Program-made: the position numbers and the translations under genes
In this document: positions 24,540-31,795 of the stretch, one piece after another
Position numbering within the stretch: position 1 is the stretch's first letter
How the letters are laid out: each line of letters opens with the position of its first letter
Notes under the pieces: model-generated
The model's input: the letters and a program-made list of their open reading frames with translations, nothing else
What the model was told of the DNA's origin: nothing
Database searches by the model: none
Assembly (NCBI GenBank): GCA_041650055.1
Contig: JBAZLV010000017.1
Location: 1-44,076 of the forward strand
Direction: 5' to 3'
Source of the DNA: JBAZLV01 sp041650055
GTDB lineage: Bacteria > Nitrospirota > UBA9217
DNA length: 44,076 nucleotides

Positions 24540-25322
24540 TTATTCTGTCCCTTTTTTCTGCAAAAATTTCTGAAAAGATGATATCAGGTCAATGGGAAGC
24601 GGGAAAACGATCGTTGAATTTTTCTCCGATGCAATTTCCGTAAGTGTTTGAAGATACCGCAGCTGAAGCGTTGTCGGGTTTTTACTGATAACGTCAGCAG
24701 CTTCTGAAAGTTTACTCGATGCCTGGAGTTCTCCTTCTGCATGGATGACTTTTGCACGCCGTTCCCGTTCTGCCTGCGCCTGGATCGCAATGGCACGCTG
24801 CATTTCTGCTGGAAGGTCAACATTTTTCACTTCCACGGTCGTTACCTTGACTCCCCAGGGCTCGGTCTGGAGGTCAATGACTTTCTGAAGCTCTGCATTG
24901 ATTGCTTCGCGATTGGAAAGTAAATCATCTAACGCATTCTGACCCAGAATGCTTCTAAGGGTTGTTTGCGCGATAAGTGATGTTGCATAATAAAAATCCT
25001 CGATCTCAACAATGGCTTTGCGCGGGTCAATAACCCGGAAATATACCACGGCGTTTACCTTGACGGTAACGTTGTCCCGGGTAATAATGTCCTGAGAAGG
25101 AACATCCATGGTCACGGTTCTTAAACTGACCCGTACAAGCTTCTGAATTCCAGGCCAAAGCAAAATGAGCCCCGGTCCTTTTACGCCATGTTCGACGCTT
25201 ACTTTGCCGAGTGTGAAAATGACGCCGCGTTCATACTGTTTCAGGACCTTCACGATATTGTACAGAACAACGATGATCAATAAAATAAAGAATAATGCTC
25301 CCATTCCGAATACCTGGAACAT
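24540..25322 (-). CDS. SPFH/stomatin-like membrane protein (slipin)
   Basis: This 260-residue protein has an N-terminal membrane segment (about 5-25) and an SPFH/band-7 domain. Landmarks are LKQYERGVIFTLGKV, GPGLILLWPGIQKLVRVSLR and the helical AIQAQAERERRAKVIHAEGE. The ATG at 25322 is preceded by GGAGG and follows the NfeD gene with one base between stop and start. The longer frame to 25376 has no such support. Slipins and full-length NfeD proteases are a conserved pair that associate at the membrane, with the NfeD protease known to cleave its stomatin partner in Pyrococcus. The partner here is the adjacent gene. Confidence 0.93.
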   Translation of the reverse strand: MFQVFGMGALFFILLIIVVLYNIVKVLKQYERGVIFTLGKVSVEHGVKGPGLILLWPGIQKLVRVSLRTVTMDVPSQDIITRDNVTVKVNAVVYFRVIDPRKAIVEIEDFYYATSLIAQTTLRSILGQNALDDLLSNREAINAELQKVIDLQTEPWGVKVTTVEVKNVDLPAEMQRAIAIQAQAERERRAKVIHAEGELQASSKLSEAADVISKNPTTLQLRYLQTLTEIASEKNSTIVFPLPIDLISSFQKFLQKKGTE

Positions 25323-25323
25323 A

Positions 25324-26697
25324 TTAGCCCTCCTTAGGCGTTTCGATCGATTTTGAACCTGGTTCATTTTTTGCAACTTTTAAGGTAAGTCCTTCAACAT
25401 CGAGCACGATCACGGTTTCTCCTTTTGCGATCGGCTCGTTGCTTTTTGCATTCCAGAATTCTCCGCGAAGAAACACTTGGCCCGTTTCATGGATGTCTGT
25501 TTTGGCAATTGCCTGTAAATGCAGCATGCCCTCCATCCCGGTATCCGGTTTTTCCCGCTGAACACGAATTGCTATCATAACGGTGATAATGAATAACACT
25601 GCTGATATAATAACTGCCGGAATGATTACTGCCCAGGATATCCTGAGAAAAGGAGATGCCGAATCAATAAGCATGACTGATCCCAGTAACATGGCTATTG
25701 TTCCTCCTACACCGAGGATTCCATGGCTTGTTATAAATGCTTCTGCAATGAAGAGAGTGATCCCGAGAATAATCAGTAACAGGCCGGCATAATTGATGGG
25801 AAGCGTATGCAGAGCATAGAATGCAAGAATAAGACAAATGGCTCCGGCAACACCAGGGAAAATTGAACCGGGATTGGAAAGCTCGAAATAAAGACCATAG
25901 AAACCAAGAATCATGAGAATGTATGCAATGTTGGGATTGCTAATAATTTCAAGAAGCCGGTATCGAAAACCCATTTCCAGTTCTTGAACTTCCGCTCCTT
26001 TTGTGTTGATCGTTTTTTTCCCGAGCGCAACCTCTACGGTTTTCCCATTGATTGCGGCAACAAGCGATGGAATATCCGGTGATACCAGATCAATCACTTT
26101 CTTTTTCAGTGCTTCAGTTTCCGTAATGGATACGCTTTCTCGTACCGCTTCTTCTGCCCACTCTATATTCTTGCCTCGTTTTTCGGCAATACCCCGTACC
26201 ATGGCTGCAAGGTCGTTGACTGCTTTTTGTTCCATGGTTTTATCCATTTTGCCTTCAAGCTGAACGGGATGGGCAGCGCCGATATGCGTTGTCGGCGCCA
26301 TGGCTGCGATATTTGCTGAAAGCGTTATAAAAACTCCTGCTGATGCTGCACGGGCACCCGAAGGAGCAACATACACAACGGTGGGCACATTTGCAGACAT
26401 CATTTTCATGATGATTTGAAGCGTTGAATCCACAAGCCCGCCGGGAGTATTTAACTGAATAATAAGCGCTTCTGCTTTTTGCTCTGAGGCTTTATCAATC
26501 GACTTTACAATATATTCTGCAACGACAGGTGTGATCGGAGCTTCTATTTTAATGAGGTATACTTTTTTTGAAGGGGCTGTTTCAATTGTCTGTGGTTTTT
26601 CTTTTTTTGTATCTTGTGAAAAAGCGAAGCCAACAAATCCAAGAGCAAACAAAAGAATCGGCAAAATCGCAAAGGCAATTCTCATGTTTTTACGCAT
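25324..26697 (-). CDS. NfeD-type membrane-bound serine protease, ClpP class
   Basis: This 457-residue protein has a signal or anchor segment (about 6-28). A ClpP/SppA-like protease domain (about 45-225) follows, then four to five membrane helices (about 245-380) and a C-terminal NfeD OB-fold domain. The catalytic Ser-Lys dyad is likely: Ser in GARAASAGVFITLS, and a lysine in EALKKKVIDLVSP. LNTPGGLVDSTLQI and PTTHIGAAHPV are family signatures. AAGGAG precedes the ATG. It is co-transcribed with the slipin from a consensus promoter. Membrane protein quality control is the usual inferred role. Confidence 0.92.
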   Translation of the reverse strand: MRKNMRIAFAILPILLFALGFVGFAFSQDTKKEKPQTIETAPSKKVYLIKIEAPITPVVAEYIVKSIDKASEQKAEALIIQLNTPGGLVDSTLQIIMKMMSANVPTVVYVAPSGARAASAGVFITLSANIAAMAPTTHIGAAHPVQLEGKMDKTMEQKAVNDLAAMVRGIAEKRGKNIEWAEEAVRESVSITETEALKKKVIDLVSPDIPSLVAAINGKTVEVALGKKTINTKGAEVQELEMGFRYRLLEIISNPNIAYILMILGFYGLYFELSNPGSIFPGVAGAICLILAFYALHTLPINYAGLLLIILGITLFIAEAFITSHGILGVGGTIAMLLGSVMLIDSASPFLRISWAVIIPAVIISAVLFIITVMIAIRVQREKPDTGMEGMLHLQAIAKTDIHETGQVFLRGEFWNAKSNEPIAKGETVIVLDVEGLTLKVAKNEPGSKSIETPKEG

Positions 26698-26723
26698 TGC
26701 ATTCTCCTTTTTCAGACAGGAGA

Positions 26724-26752
26724 AGTATAGCCTCTCTGCTTACTAGTGTCAA
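26724..26752 (-). promoter_or_regulatory. Promoter of the nfeD-slipin operon
   Basis: On the minus strand TTGACA (26752-26747) and TATACT (26729-26724) are 17 bases apart. It is back-to-back with the rsmD promoter; only 7 bases separate the two -35 boxes. Confidence 0.75.
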
Positions 26753-26759
26753 GAATCGC

Positions 26760-26788
26760 TTGACTCATCAAGGGTTTTTCGGTAGCAT
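26760..26788 (+). promoter_or_regulatory. Promoter of rsmD-coaD
   Basis: TTGACT (26760-26765) and TAGCAT (26783-26788) have a 17-base spacer. The start of rsmD is 27 bases further on, with GGGGA as ribosome binding site. The -10 is weaker than that of the divergent nfeD promoter. Confidence 0.5.
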
Positions 26789-26814
26789 CGAAAAAAAGTG
26801 TTAATGGGGAAATA

Positions 26815-27357
26815 ATGAGAATAACAGGAGGCACAGGAAAAGGCAGGCAGTTAAACGTTCCGAAAGGATTACGGGTCAGGCCGACATCCGATAAGGTAAA
26901 GCAGGCGCTGTTTAATATTCTTGGCGAACGAATTCTGAAGGCCGACTTTCTTGATCTCTATGCAGGAGCCGGTGGTATTGGTTTAGAAGCATTGAGCCGG
27001 GGAGCGGACAGCGTTACATTTGTGGATGCTTCCCACAGTTCATTACAGGCAATACAACAGAACATTGAGCAACTGGGTTTTGGTGACCAGGTGCATGTTG
27101 TGTCGTCGAAGGCAGAATCATTTTTAAAAAAATCAGCGGGTACTTATGATATCGTTTTTCTTGACCCGCCATATACTGATGAGATAACGCCTCTCCTTGT
27201 ATTAATCGAACAAGGTACTCTCATGAAATCGGATGCTGTCGTAATTGCAGAGCATTTTAAAAAAAAGCAAACGCCGGAATTCGTTGGGCATCTTATGCGG
27301 TATCGCCAGGCAGTCTACGGAGATACGGTTCTGACATTTTATAAGTTTGATCCATAA
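26815..27357 (+). CDS. rsmD: 16S rRNA (guanine966-N2)-methyltransferase
   Basis: RsmD (180 residues) methylates G966 of 16S rRNA. It opens with MRITGGTGKGRQLNVPKG and RPTSDKVKQALFNIL, typical of the family. The SAM-binding motif is FLDLYAGAGGIGLEALSRGA, and the catalytic motif is DPPY in DIVFLDPPYTD. Length is usual. It is followed by coaD after 18 bases, an arrangement conserved in many bacteria. Confidence 0.95.
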   Translation: MRITGGTGKGRQLNVPKGLRVRPTSDKVKQALFNILGERILKADFLDLYAGAGGIGLEALSRGADSVTFVDASHSSLQAIQQNIEQLGFGDQVHVVSSKAESFLKKSAGTYDIVFLDPPYTDEITPLLVLIEQGTLMKSDAVVIAEHFKKKQTPEFVGHLMRYRQAVYGDTVLTFYKFDP

Positions 27358-27375
27358 CAACGAAAGGAAATCGCA

Positions 27376-27861
27376 ATGTTGAAACATATCGCTGTGTATC
27401 CCGGCACTTTCGATCCGGCAACCAATGGGCATCTCGATCTGGTTGAACGCAGTCTCAGGATCTTTGGCGAATTGGTCATCGCCGTTGCGGAGAATCCGAA
27501 AAAAAAGCCGCTCTTTAGTCTCGCAGAACGAATTGAAATGCTTCGTGCAGTTACTAAGGATTTAAAAAATGTGTCAATCGAGGGTTTTGATGGATTACTT
27601 ATCGATTATGTGAAACAGAAAGAGGCGGTTGCTATTGTGCGTGGTCTTCGCGCCATTTCTGATTTTGAGTATGAAATGCAGATGGCCCTTACTAACCGCA
27701 GGTTGTACAATGATATTGAAACCGTATTTATGATGCCGAATGAAGCGTATTCGTTTATTACCTCTACGGTCGTGAAAGAAGTGGCGAGTTTTGGGGGGGA
27801 TGTTTCAACGTTGGTGCCGCCGGTTGTGTTGCAAAGATTGAAGGAGAAGTTTGGAAAGTAA
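27376..27861 (+). CDS. coaD: Phosphopantetheine adenylyltransferase
   Basis: CoaD (161 residues) adenylates 4'-phosphopantetheine in coenzyme A synthesis. The nucleotidyltransferase motif is YPGTFDPATNGHLDLVERS, and the conserved RGLRAISDFEYEMQMA and FITSTVVKEVA segments are intact. AAAGGA precedes the ATG. It is co-transcribed with rsmD. The stop lies two bases before the end of the convergent methyltransferase gene. Confidence 0.97.
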   Translation: MLKHIAVYPGTFDPATNGHLDLVERSLRIFGELVIAVAENPKKKPLFSLAERIEMLRAVTKDLKNVSIEGFDGLLIDYVKQKEAVAIVRGLRAISDFEYEMQMALTNRRLYNDIETVFMMPNEAYSFITSTVVKEVASFGGDVSTLVPPVVLQRLKEKFGK

Positions 27862-27863
27862 TT

Positions 27864-28682
27864 TTACATCGAAATGCGTTGTCTGAATGCTTCATATAAA
27901 ATCACTGTTGCAGCAGTTGCCACATTCAGTGAATCTATGGTACCGGCCATAGGGATTTTAATTTGAACATCTACCAAATCCATTAAATCACCAGGAAGAC
28001 CTGATCCCTCCTGCCCCAGGATAACCAGTGTTTTTCTTTTCAGATCAAGATCAAAATGAGTTTGCTTCGCTATTACATCAGTTGCTATGGTTTGAAATCC
28101 GTTTTGTTTGCAGGATGAAATAAAACGAGAAATATCGGGAATCGATACAATTGGCACACGCAATATGCTTCCCATGGAAGCGCGGATCACCTTGGGATTC
28201 AATGGATCAACGGTGTTTCGAGTAATCGCAATCCCCGAGGCATTGACTGCTTCCGCTGTTCGTATGATTGTGCCAAGATTGCCCGGGTCTTGAAGTTGAT
28301 GTGCAACGATGATGAGTCCGGCTGCTTGATTGATCAGCTCGCTTTCTGAATGTTCCTTCATTTTCGCGACAGCCATGACCGGCTGCGGTGTTTTGCTTTC
28401 CGATAGAAAATCCATTAACCGTTCGGATATCCAGAAGATTTTTATTCTCTTTGTCTCCGCAAGTTTTAAAATACCCTTTCCGTGATGCTGGAGTAAGTTT
28501 TGCGCTGCTATGACCAAGGTGACGCCAAGATCATCTCGCAGCGCTTCTTCTACCATTTTTATGCCCTCAATCAAAAAAGCATGTTCTTTTTTGCGAATTT
28601 TAGGATCTGATAGAGAGCGGAGATATTTGATTGTAGCGTTTTCCTTGCTCGTAACGGGTTTATGAGGGCTTGTCTGTTGCAT
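27864..28682 (-). CDS. TrmH/SpoU-family RNA 2'-O-methyltransferase
   Basis: This 272-residue SPOUT methyltransferase shows the three family motifs. Motif 1 is HQLQDPGNLGTIIRTAEA, motif 2 is ILGQEGSGLP, and motif 3 is IPMAGTIDSLNVATAATVIL. The N-terminal part, about 1-110, has the substrate-binding domain pattern (SLSDPKIRKKEHAFLIEGIKMVEEA split across about 25-50). It resembles rRNA methyltransferases of the RlmB/TsnR group, but the RNA target cannot be told. There is no Shine-Dalgarno sequence. An extended -10 box ends 7 bases before the ATG, so the mRNA may be leaderless. Confidence 0.92.
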   Translation of the reverse strand: MQQTSPHKPVTSKENATIKYLRSLSDPKIRKKEHAFLIEGIKMVEEALRDDLGVTLVIAAQNLLQHHGKGILKLAETKRIKIFWISERLMDFLSESKTPQPVMAVAKMKEHSESELINQAAGLIIVAHQLQDPGNLGTIIRTAEAVNASGIAITRNTVDPLNPKVIRASMGSILRVPIVSIPDISRFISSCKQNGFQTIATDVIAKQTHFDLDLKRKTLVILGQEGSGLPGDLMDLVDVQIKIPMAGTIDSLNVATAATVILYEAFRQRISM

Positions 28683-28689
28683 GAGCCGG

Positions 28690-28698
28690 AGTATAGCA
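28690..28698 (-). promoter_or_regulatory. Extended -10 promoter of the TrmH-family gene
   Basis: On the minus strand TGC-TATACT forms an extended -10 element, with a poor -35 (TTCGCT at 28718-28713, 17-base spacer). Seven bases separate the -10 box from the ATG at 28682, placing the likely start of transcription at or next to the start codon. Confidence 0.45.
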
Positions 28699-28746
28699 TA
28701 AACAAAATGAAGAGCGAACAGGAAATAGAATTTCTCTATCGGATAT

Positions 28747-28777
28747 ACTTGACAAAAATAGTCAAGTTTGTTATCGT
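28747..28777 (+). promoter_or_regulatory. isc operon promoter with overlapping palindromic operator
   Basis: TTGACA (28749-28754) and TATCGT (28772-28777) have a 17-base spacer. A perfect inverted repeat ACTTGAC-N7-GTCAAGT (28747-28767) covers the -35 box and half the spacer. Its position suggests a repressor site for the Rrf2-family regulator encoded immediately downstream, giving autoregulation by Fe-S status. The operator assignment is inferred. Confidence 0.65.
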
Positions 28778-28811
28778 TTGTTCATATTACCGTTACATTA
28801 TTTATTAACCA

Positions 28812-29288
28812 ATGAAATTATCAACAAAAGGGAAATATGGTGTCCGTGCGGTTTTTGAAATCGCGCGTTGTTACAATGAAGGTCCAATTACTATCAAGCA
28901 AATAGCTGAACGACAGGGAATTTCCTATTCCTACCTTGAGCAGATTCTGCATCGTCTTGGAAAAGCAGGTGTTGTAGAAAGTGTCCGCGGTCCTGCAGGG
29001 GGGTATTTGCTTGGTCGGAATCCTTCGAAGGTAACGATTGGTGATATTGTGCGTGTGCTCGAAGGTCCGATTGCCTTGTCGCACTGTCTTGATCCCGGAG
29101 AATCACCTGAATGCTTTCAGGCAGATGATTGCATGGCACGGATGGTTTGGGAAAAGGTCGGGGCGACGATTGAAAAAGCGCTCGACAGCATCAGTTTTGC
29201 CGATTTATTACAGCAACAGCGAGTGCAAAAATCTTCTAAGCAGATGCAAACTAGAAAAAGAACTGTTGCTGAAAAGGGAGTGTGTTAA
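28812..29288 (+). CDS. iscR: Rrf2-family regulator, IscR-like
   Basis: This 158-residue regulator has an N-terminal winged helix (LSTKGKYGVRAVFEIA, GISYSYLEQILHRLGKAGVVESVRG split across about 3-60). Three cysteines, Cys92, Cys101 and Cys107, match the [2Fe-2S] ligands of IscR (92, 98, 104 in E. coli) apart from a slightly longer first loop. It likely represses the isc operon when cluster-bound. It heads the operon and its TAA stop overlaps the ATG of iscS. The C-terminal tail is basic and longer than needed. I see no Shine-Dalgarno sequence close to the ATG. Confidence 0.9.
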   Translation: MKLSTKGKYGVRAVFEIARCYNEGPITIKQIAERQGISYSYLEQILHRLGKAGVVESVRGPAGGYLLGRNPSKVTIGDIVRVLEGPIALSHCLDPGESPECFQADDCMARMVWEKVGATIEKALDSISFADLLQQQRVQKSSKQMQTRKRTVAEKGVC

Positions 29289-30466
29289 TGAGAAAAGTTT
29301 ATCTCGATCATGCGGCGACCACGCCGGTCCATCCGAAGGTGCTAGAAGCAATGCTCCCTTATTTCTCAGTTAAGTTCGGAAACCCTTCAAACCTGCATGA
29401 TATCGGTCGAGATGCCAAAAATGCAATTGAGGAAGCACGAGCGAAAACCGCTCCACTCATTGGAGCAAAGCCGGAAGAAATTTTGTTTACTGCAAGCGGA
29501 ACGGAGTCTAATAATCTCGCTTTGAAAGGCCTGGCCCAGGCAAACAGTCAAAAAGGAAAACATATCATTGTGTCTCAGATTGAGCACATTTCTGTTTTAC
29601 ATACCGCAAAATCACTCGAACGATCGGGATTCAACGTAACGTATCTTGAGACGGATAAAACAGGGGTGGTTGATCCCGATGCGATTTCAAAAGCAATTAC
29701 AAAAGATACTATTCTTGTTTCTATCATGCATGCAAATAATGAAATTGGAACGATCCAGCCAATCAAAGAAATTGCCGATATTACGCGTGAAAAAAGAATT
29801 TTATTTCATACGGATGCCGTGGCATCTGCAGGGTGGGTTCCTCTGGATGTGCAGGCGTTGGGTGTTGATGCGCTTTCATTTGCCGGTCATCAGTTTTACG
29901 GACCAAAGGGGGCTGCCGCGCTCTATCTCCGTAAAGGTGTCAGAGTCAAACCGCAAATTGAAGGCGGTGTTCAGGAAGAGGGTCGCCGTGCAGGCACTGA
30001 GGATGTTCCCGCTATTGTGGGATTGGGCAAGGCAGCAGAGCTTGCCGCAGTAGAGGTTTCCAATCGGGTCGCCCATGTGTCGCACCTACGGGATCGTTTG
30101 CAGCAAGGATTATTGGCTCGTATCGATCACATGGTGATTAACGGCCATCCGGAGTACCGACTACCCCATAATCTGAATGTTTCCATGTGGTATGTTGAAG
30201 GGGAATCAATGCTCCTGTTTCTGAATATGCAAGGCATTTCCGTATCGAGCGGCTCGGCATGTACTTCACGCTCGCTCAAGGCATCGCATGTTCTTGTTTG
30301 CACTGGAACGGATGCGGCTGTAGCGAATGGTACGTTGATGATGTCGCTCGGAATCGGGAACACCGAACAAGATATTGATTATGTAATCGAAACGCTGCCT
30401 CCGATTGTGCAGCGTCTACGCGATATGTCGCCGCTTTATGAAGATATGATAAAAAAGAAAGGATAA
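29288..30466 (+). CDS. iscS: Cysteine desulfurase, IscS/NifS family, PLP-lysine replaced by Gln
   Basis: This 392-residue class V aminotransferase-fold protein supplies sulfur for Fe-S assembly. It starts MRKVYLDHAATTPVHP. The catalytic cysteine loop SSGSACTSRSLKASHVL, SGTESNNLALKG, IEHISVL (His100), FHTDA (Asp176) and GRRAGTEDVPAIVG are present. The motif that holds the PLP lysine in family members (HK[IF]YGPKG) here reads GHQFYGPKG. Gln202 (codon CAG, 29891-29893) replaces the lysine equivalent to E. coli Lys206. The residue equivalent to Gln183, also near PLP, is Ala179. It may bind PLP non-covalently, as described for Archaeoglobus IscS. AAGGGAG precedes the ATG, which overlaps the iscR stop. 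Confidence 0.93.
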   Translation: MRKVYLDHAATTPVHPKVLEAMLPYFSVKFGNPSNLHDIGRDAKNAIEEARAKTAPLIGAKPEEILFTASGTESNNLALKGLAQANSQKGKHIIVSQIEHISVLHTAKSLERSGFNVTYLETDKTGVVDPDAISKAITKDTILVSIMHANNEIGTIQPIKEIADITREKRILFHTDAVASAGWVPLDVQALGVDALSFAGHQFYGPKGAAALYLRKGVRVKPQIEGGVQEEGRRAGTEDVPAIVGLGKAAELAAVEVSNRVAHVSHLRDRLQQGLLARIDHMVINGHPEYRLPHNLNVSMWYVEGESMLLFLNMQGISVSSGSACTSRSLKASHVLVCTGTDAAVANGTLMMSLGIGNTEQDIDYVIETLPPIVQRLRDMSPLYEDMIKKKG

Positions 30467-30483
30467 TGGAGGAGGTTTATTCA

Positions 30484-30912
30484 ATGGAGCAATACAGTTC
30501 AAAATTTATGGATCATTTTGCGAACCCGCATAATGTGGGGGAAATTCCTGATGCTGATGGTGTTGGCACGGTCGGCAATCCGGTATGCGGGGACGTAATG
30601 CGGCTTTATATCAAGGTAAAGGACGATATCATTACGGATGCAAAATTTAAAACATTCGGATGCGGTGCAGCAATTGCAACGAGCAGTATGGTGACCGATA
30701 TGGTTAAGGGAAAATCGATTACTGAAGCACTGAGCATTTCGAATGCTGCAGTTGCAGAAGCGCTCGGCGGTTTGCCAAAGGTCAAGATGCACTGCTCAGT
30801 GCTGGCAGAAGAAGCGTTGAAATCGGCGCTTGATGATTATTATAAGAAAAAAGGGGTTCCTTCTCCGGTTAAGATTCCTCAAGAATCAGGTCATGAACAC
30901 GAAATGGAATAA
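30484..30912 (+). CDS. iscU: Fe-S cluster assembly scaffold IscU
   Basis: This 142-residue scaffold builds Fe-S clusters with sulfur from IscS. The cluster ligands are visible: Cys35 and Asp37 in NPVCGDVM, Cys60 in FGCGAAIATSS, and His103 and Cys104 in LPKVKMHCSVLAEEA. The C-terminal tail is longer than usual and ends GHEHEME. I chose the ATG at 30484 because AGGAGG lies 8 bases upstream. An upstream ATG at 30466 overlaps the iscS stop but contains that ribosome binding site. It is third in the isc operon. No iscA, hscA/B or fdx gene follows. Confidence 0.95.
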   Translation: MEQYSSKFMDHFANPHNVGEIPDADGVGTVGNPVCGDVMRLYIKVKDDIITDAKFKTFGCGAAIATSSMVTDMVKGKSITEALSISNAAVAEALGGLPKVKMHCSVLAEEALKSALDDYYKKKGVPSPVKIPQESGHEHEME

Positions 30913-30923
30913 AGGAGCGGGTG

Positions 30924-30953
30924 AACGGTGGCTCAGAGATGATGAACACCGTT
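30924..30953 (+). other. Hairpin between iscU and the TSUP gene
   Basis: AACGGTG (30924-30930) and CACCGTT (30947-30953) form a 7-base stem with a 16-base loop just before the TSUP start. There is no T-tract. It may be an mRNA processing or attenuation element, or a chance repeat. Confidence 0.35.
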
Positions 30954-30962
30954 TCATAATGC

Positions 30963-31736
30963 ATGTCTGATTCCGATTTTCTGATCATAGCGATCGTCCT
31001 TTCCGCTGTTTCATTCCTCGCCGGTTTTGTTGATAGCATTGCGGGGGGTGGTGGACTTTTGCTTCTTCCTGCTCTTTTACTTGCAGGACTTCCTCCTCAG
31101 ACCGCGCTCGGAACAAATAAATTTGCATCTTCCATTGGCACTGCTGTCGCACTTGCGAATTTCGTACGCAATAAAAAAGTTATTTGGAAGATAGCAATCA
31201 TCGGGCTAGGTTTTTCACTCGCCGGCGGAATGATCGGTTCAGAGGCGGTTCTTTTATTTAAGAATGAGACCGTTGGGAAAATAATTACGTTCCTCTTGCC
31301 GTTAGCTGTTATCGGCAGTCTTATTCCGCGTAAAGAACGAGTTACCGTTCAAGAGTTTTCATCCGTTGATTTCTACATTAAGGTTCCTCTTATTGCGTTT
31401 CTCCTGGGATTTTACGATGGTTTTTTCGGTCCTGGAGCAGGAAGTTTTCTGATCATAGCGCTCTATTTGCTTATCGGACTGGATCTTGTGTATGCGTCGG
31501 GGACTGCGAAAGTGTTTAATTTGGCTTCCTGCGCGTCTGCTGCAGTTATTTTTTTCATGGAAGGGAAAGTGCTTATCCTTTTGGGTTTGCCACTGGCGCT
31601 TGCCAACATTGCCGGGAACTTTTTTGGCAGCACGCTTGCAATAAAAATCGGCTCTCGTGTTGTCAGAATTTTTCTCGTTTTTTCCCTCGTAGTTCTCTTT
31701 ATCTCTCTTCTATGGAAATATTTTCTTTCTAAATAA
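30963..31736 (+). CDS. TSUP (TauE/SafE) family membrane transporter
   Basis: This 257-residue, very hydrophobic protein has about eight membrane helices. The family repeats are clear: AGFVDSIAGGGGLLLLPALLLAGLPPQTALGTNK spread over about 20-52, and LGFYDGFFGPGAGSFLIIAL with SGTAKVFNLASC in the second half. TSUP members export or import sulfite, sulfonates or other small sulfur anions. The position after iscRSU suggests a sulfur-related substrate, which is inference. An in-frame stop two codons upstream fixes the ATG at 30963. No good ribosome binding site is visible. Confidence 0.92.
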   Translation: MSDSDFLIIAIVLSAVSFLAGFVDSIAGGGGLLLLPALLLAGLPPQTALGTNKFASSIGTAVALANFVRNKKVIWKIAIIGLGFSLAGGMIGSEAVLLFKNETVGKIITFLLPLAVIGSLIPRKERVTVQEFSSVDFYIKVPLIAFLLGFYDGFFGPGAGSFLIIALYLLIGLDLVYASGTAKVFNLASCASAAVIFFMEGKVLILLGLPLALANIAGNFFGSTLAIKIGSRVVRIFLVFSLVVLFISLLWKYFLSK

Positions 31737-31762
31737 AAAAAGGCCGGAAAAATTTCCGGCCT
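31735..31762 (-). terminator. Bidirectional-type hairpin between TSUP and MFS genes
   Basis: A perfect 10-base stem AGGCCGGAAA / TTTCCGGCCT (31741-31762) has the tract of six A residues at 31735-31740 on its left. It is therefore a rho-independent terminator for the minus-strand MFS gene. On the plus strand no T-tract follows, but the stem may still protect the 3' end of the isc-TSUP mRNA. Confidence 0.8.
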
Positions 31763-31795
31763 GAACGAATATTCTTGATACATGAGATGGGGTTC

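Noticed and set aside
30924..30953. Rho-independent terminator after iscU
   Set aside because: The hairpin has no T-tract and a large loop, so I list it only as a hairpin.
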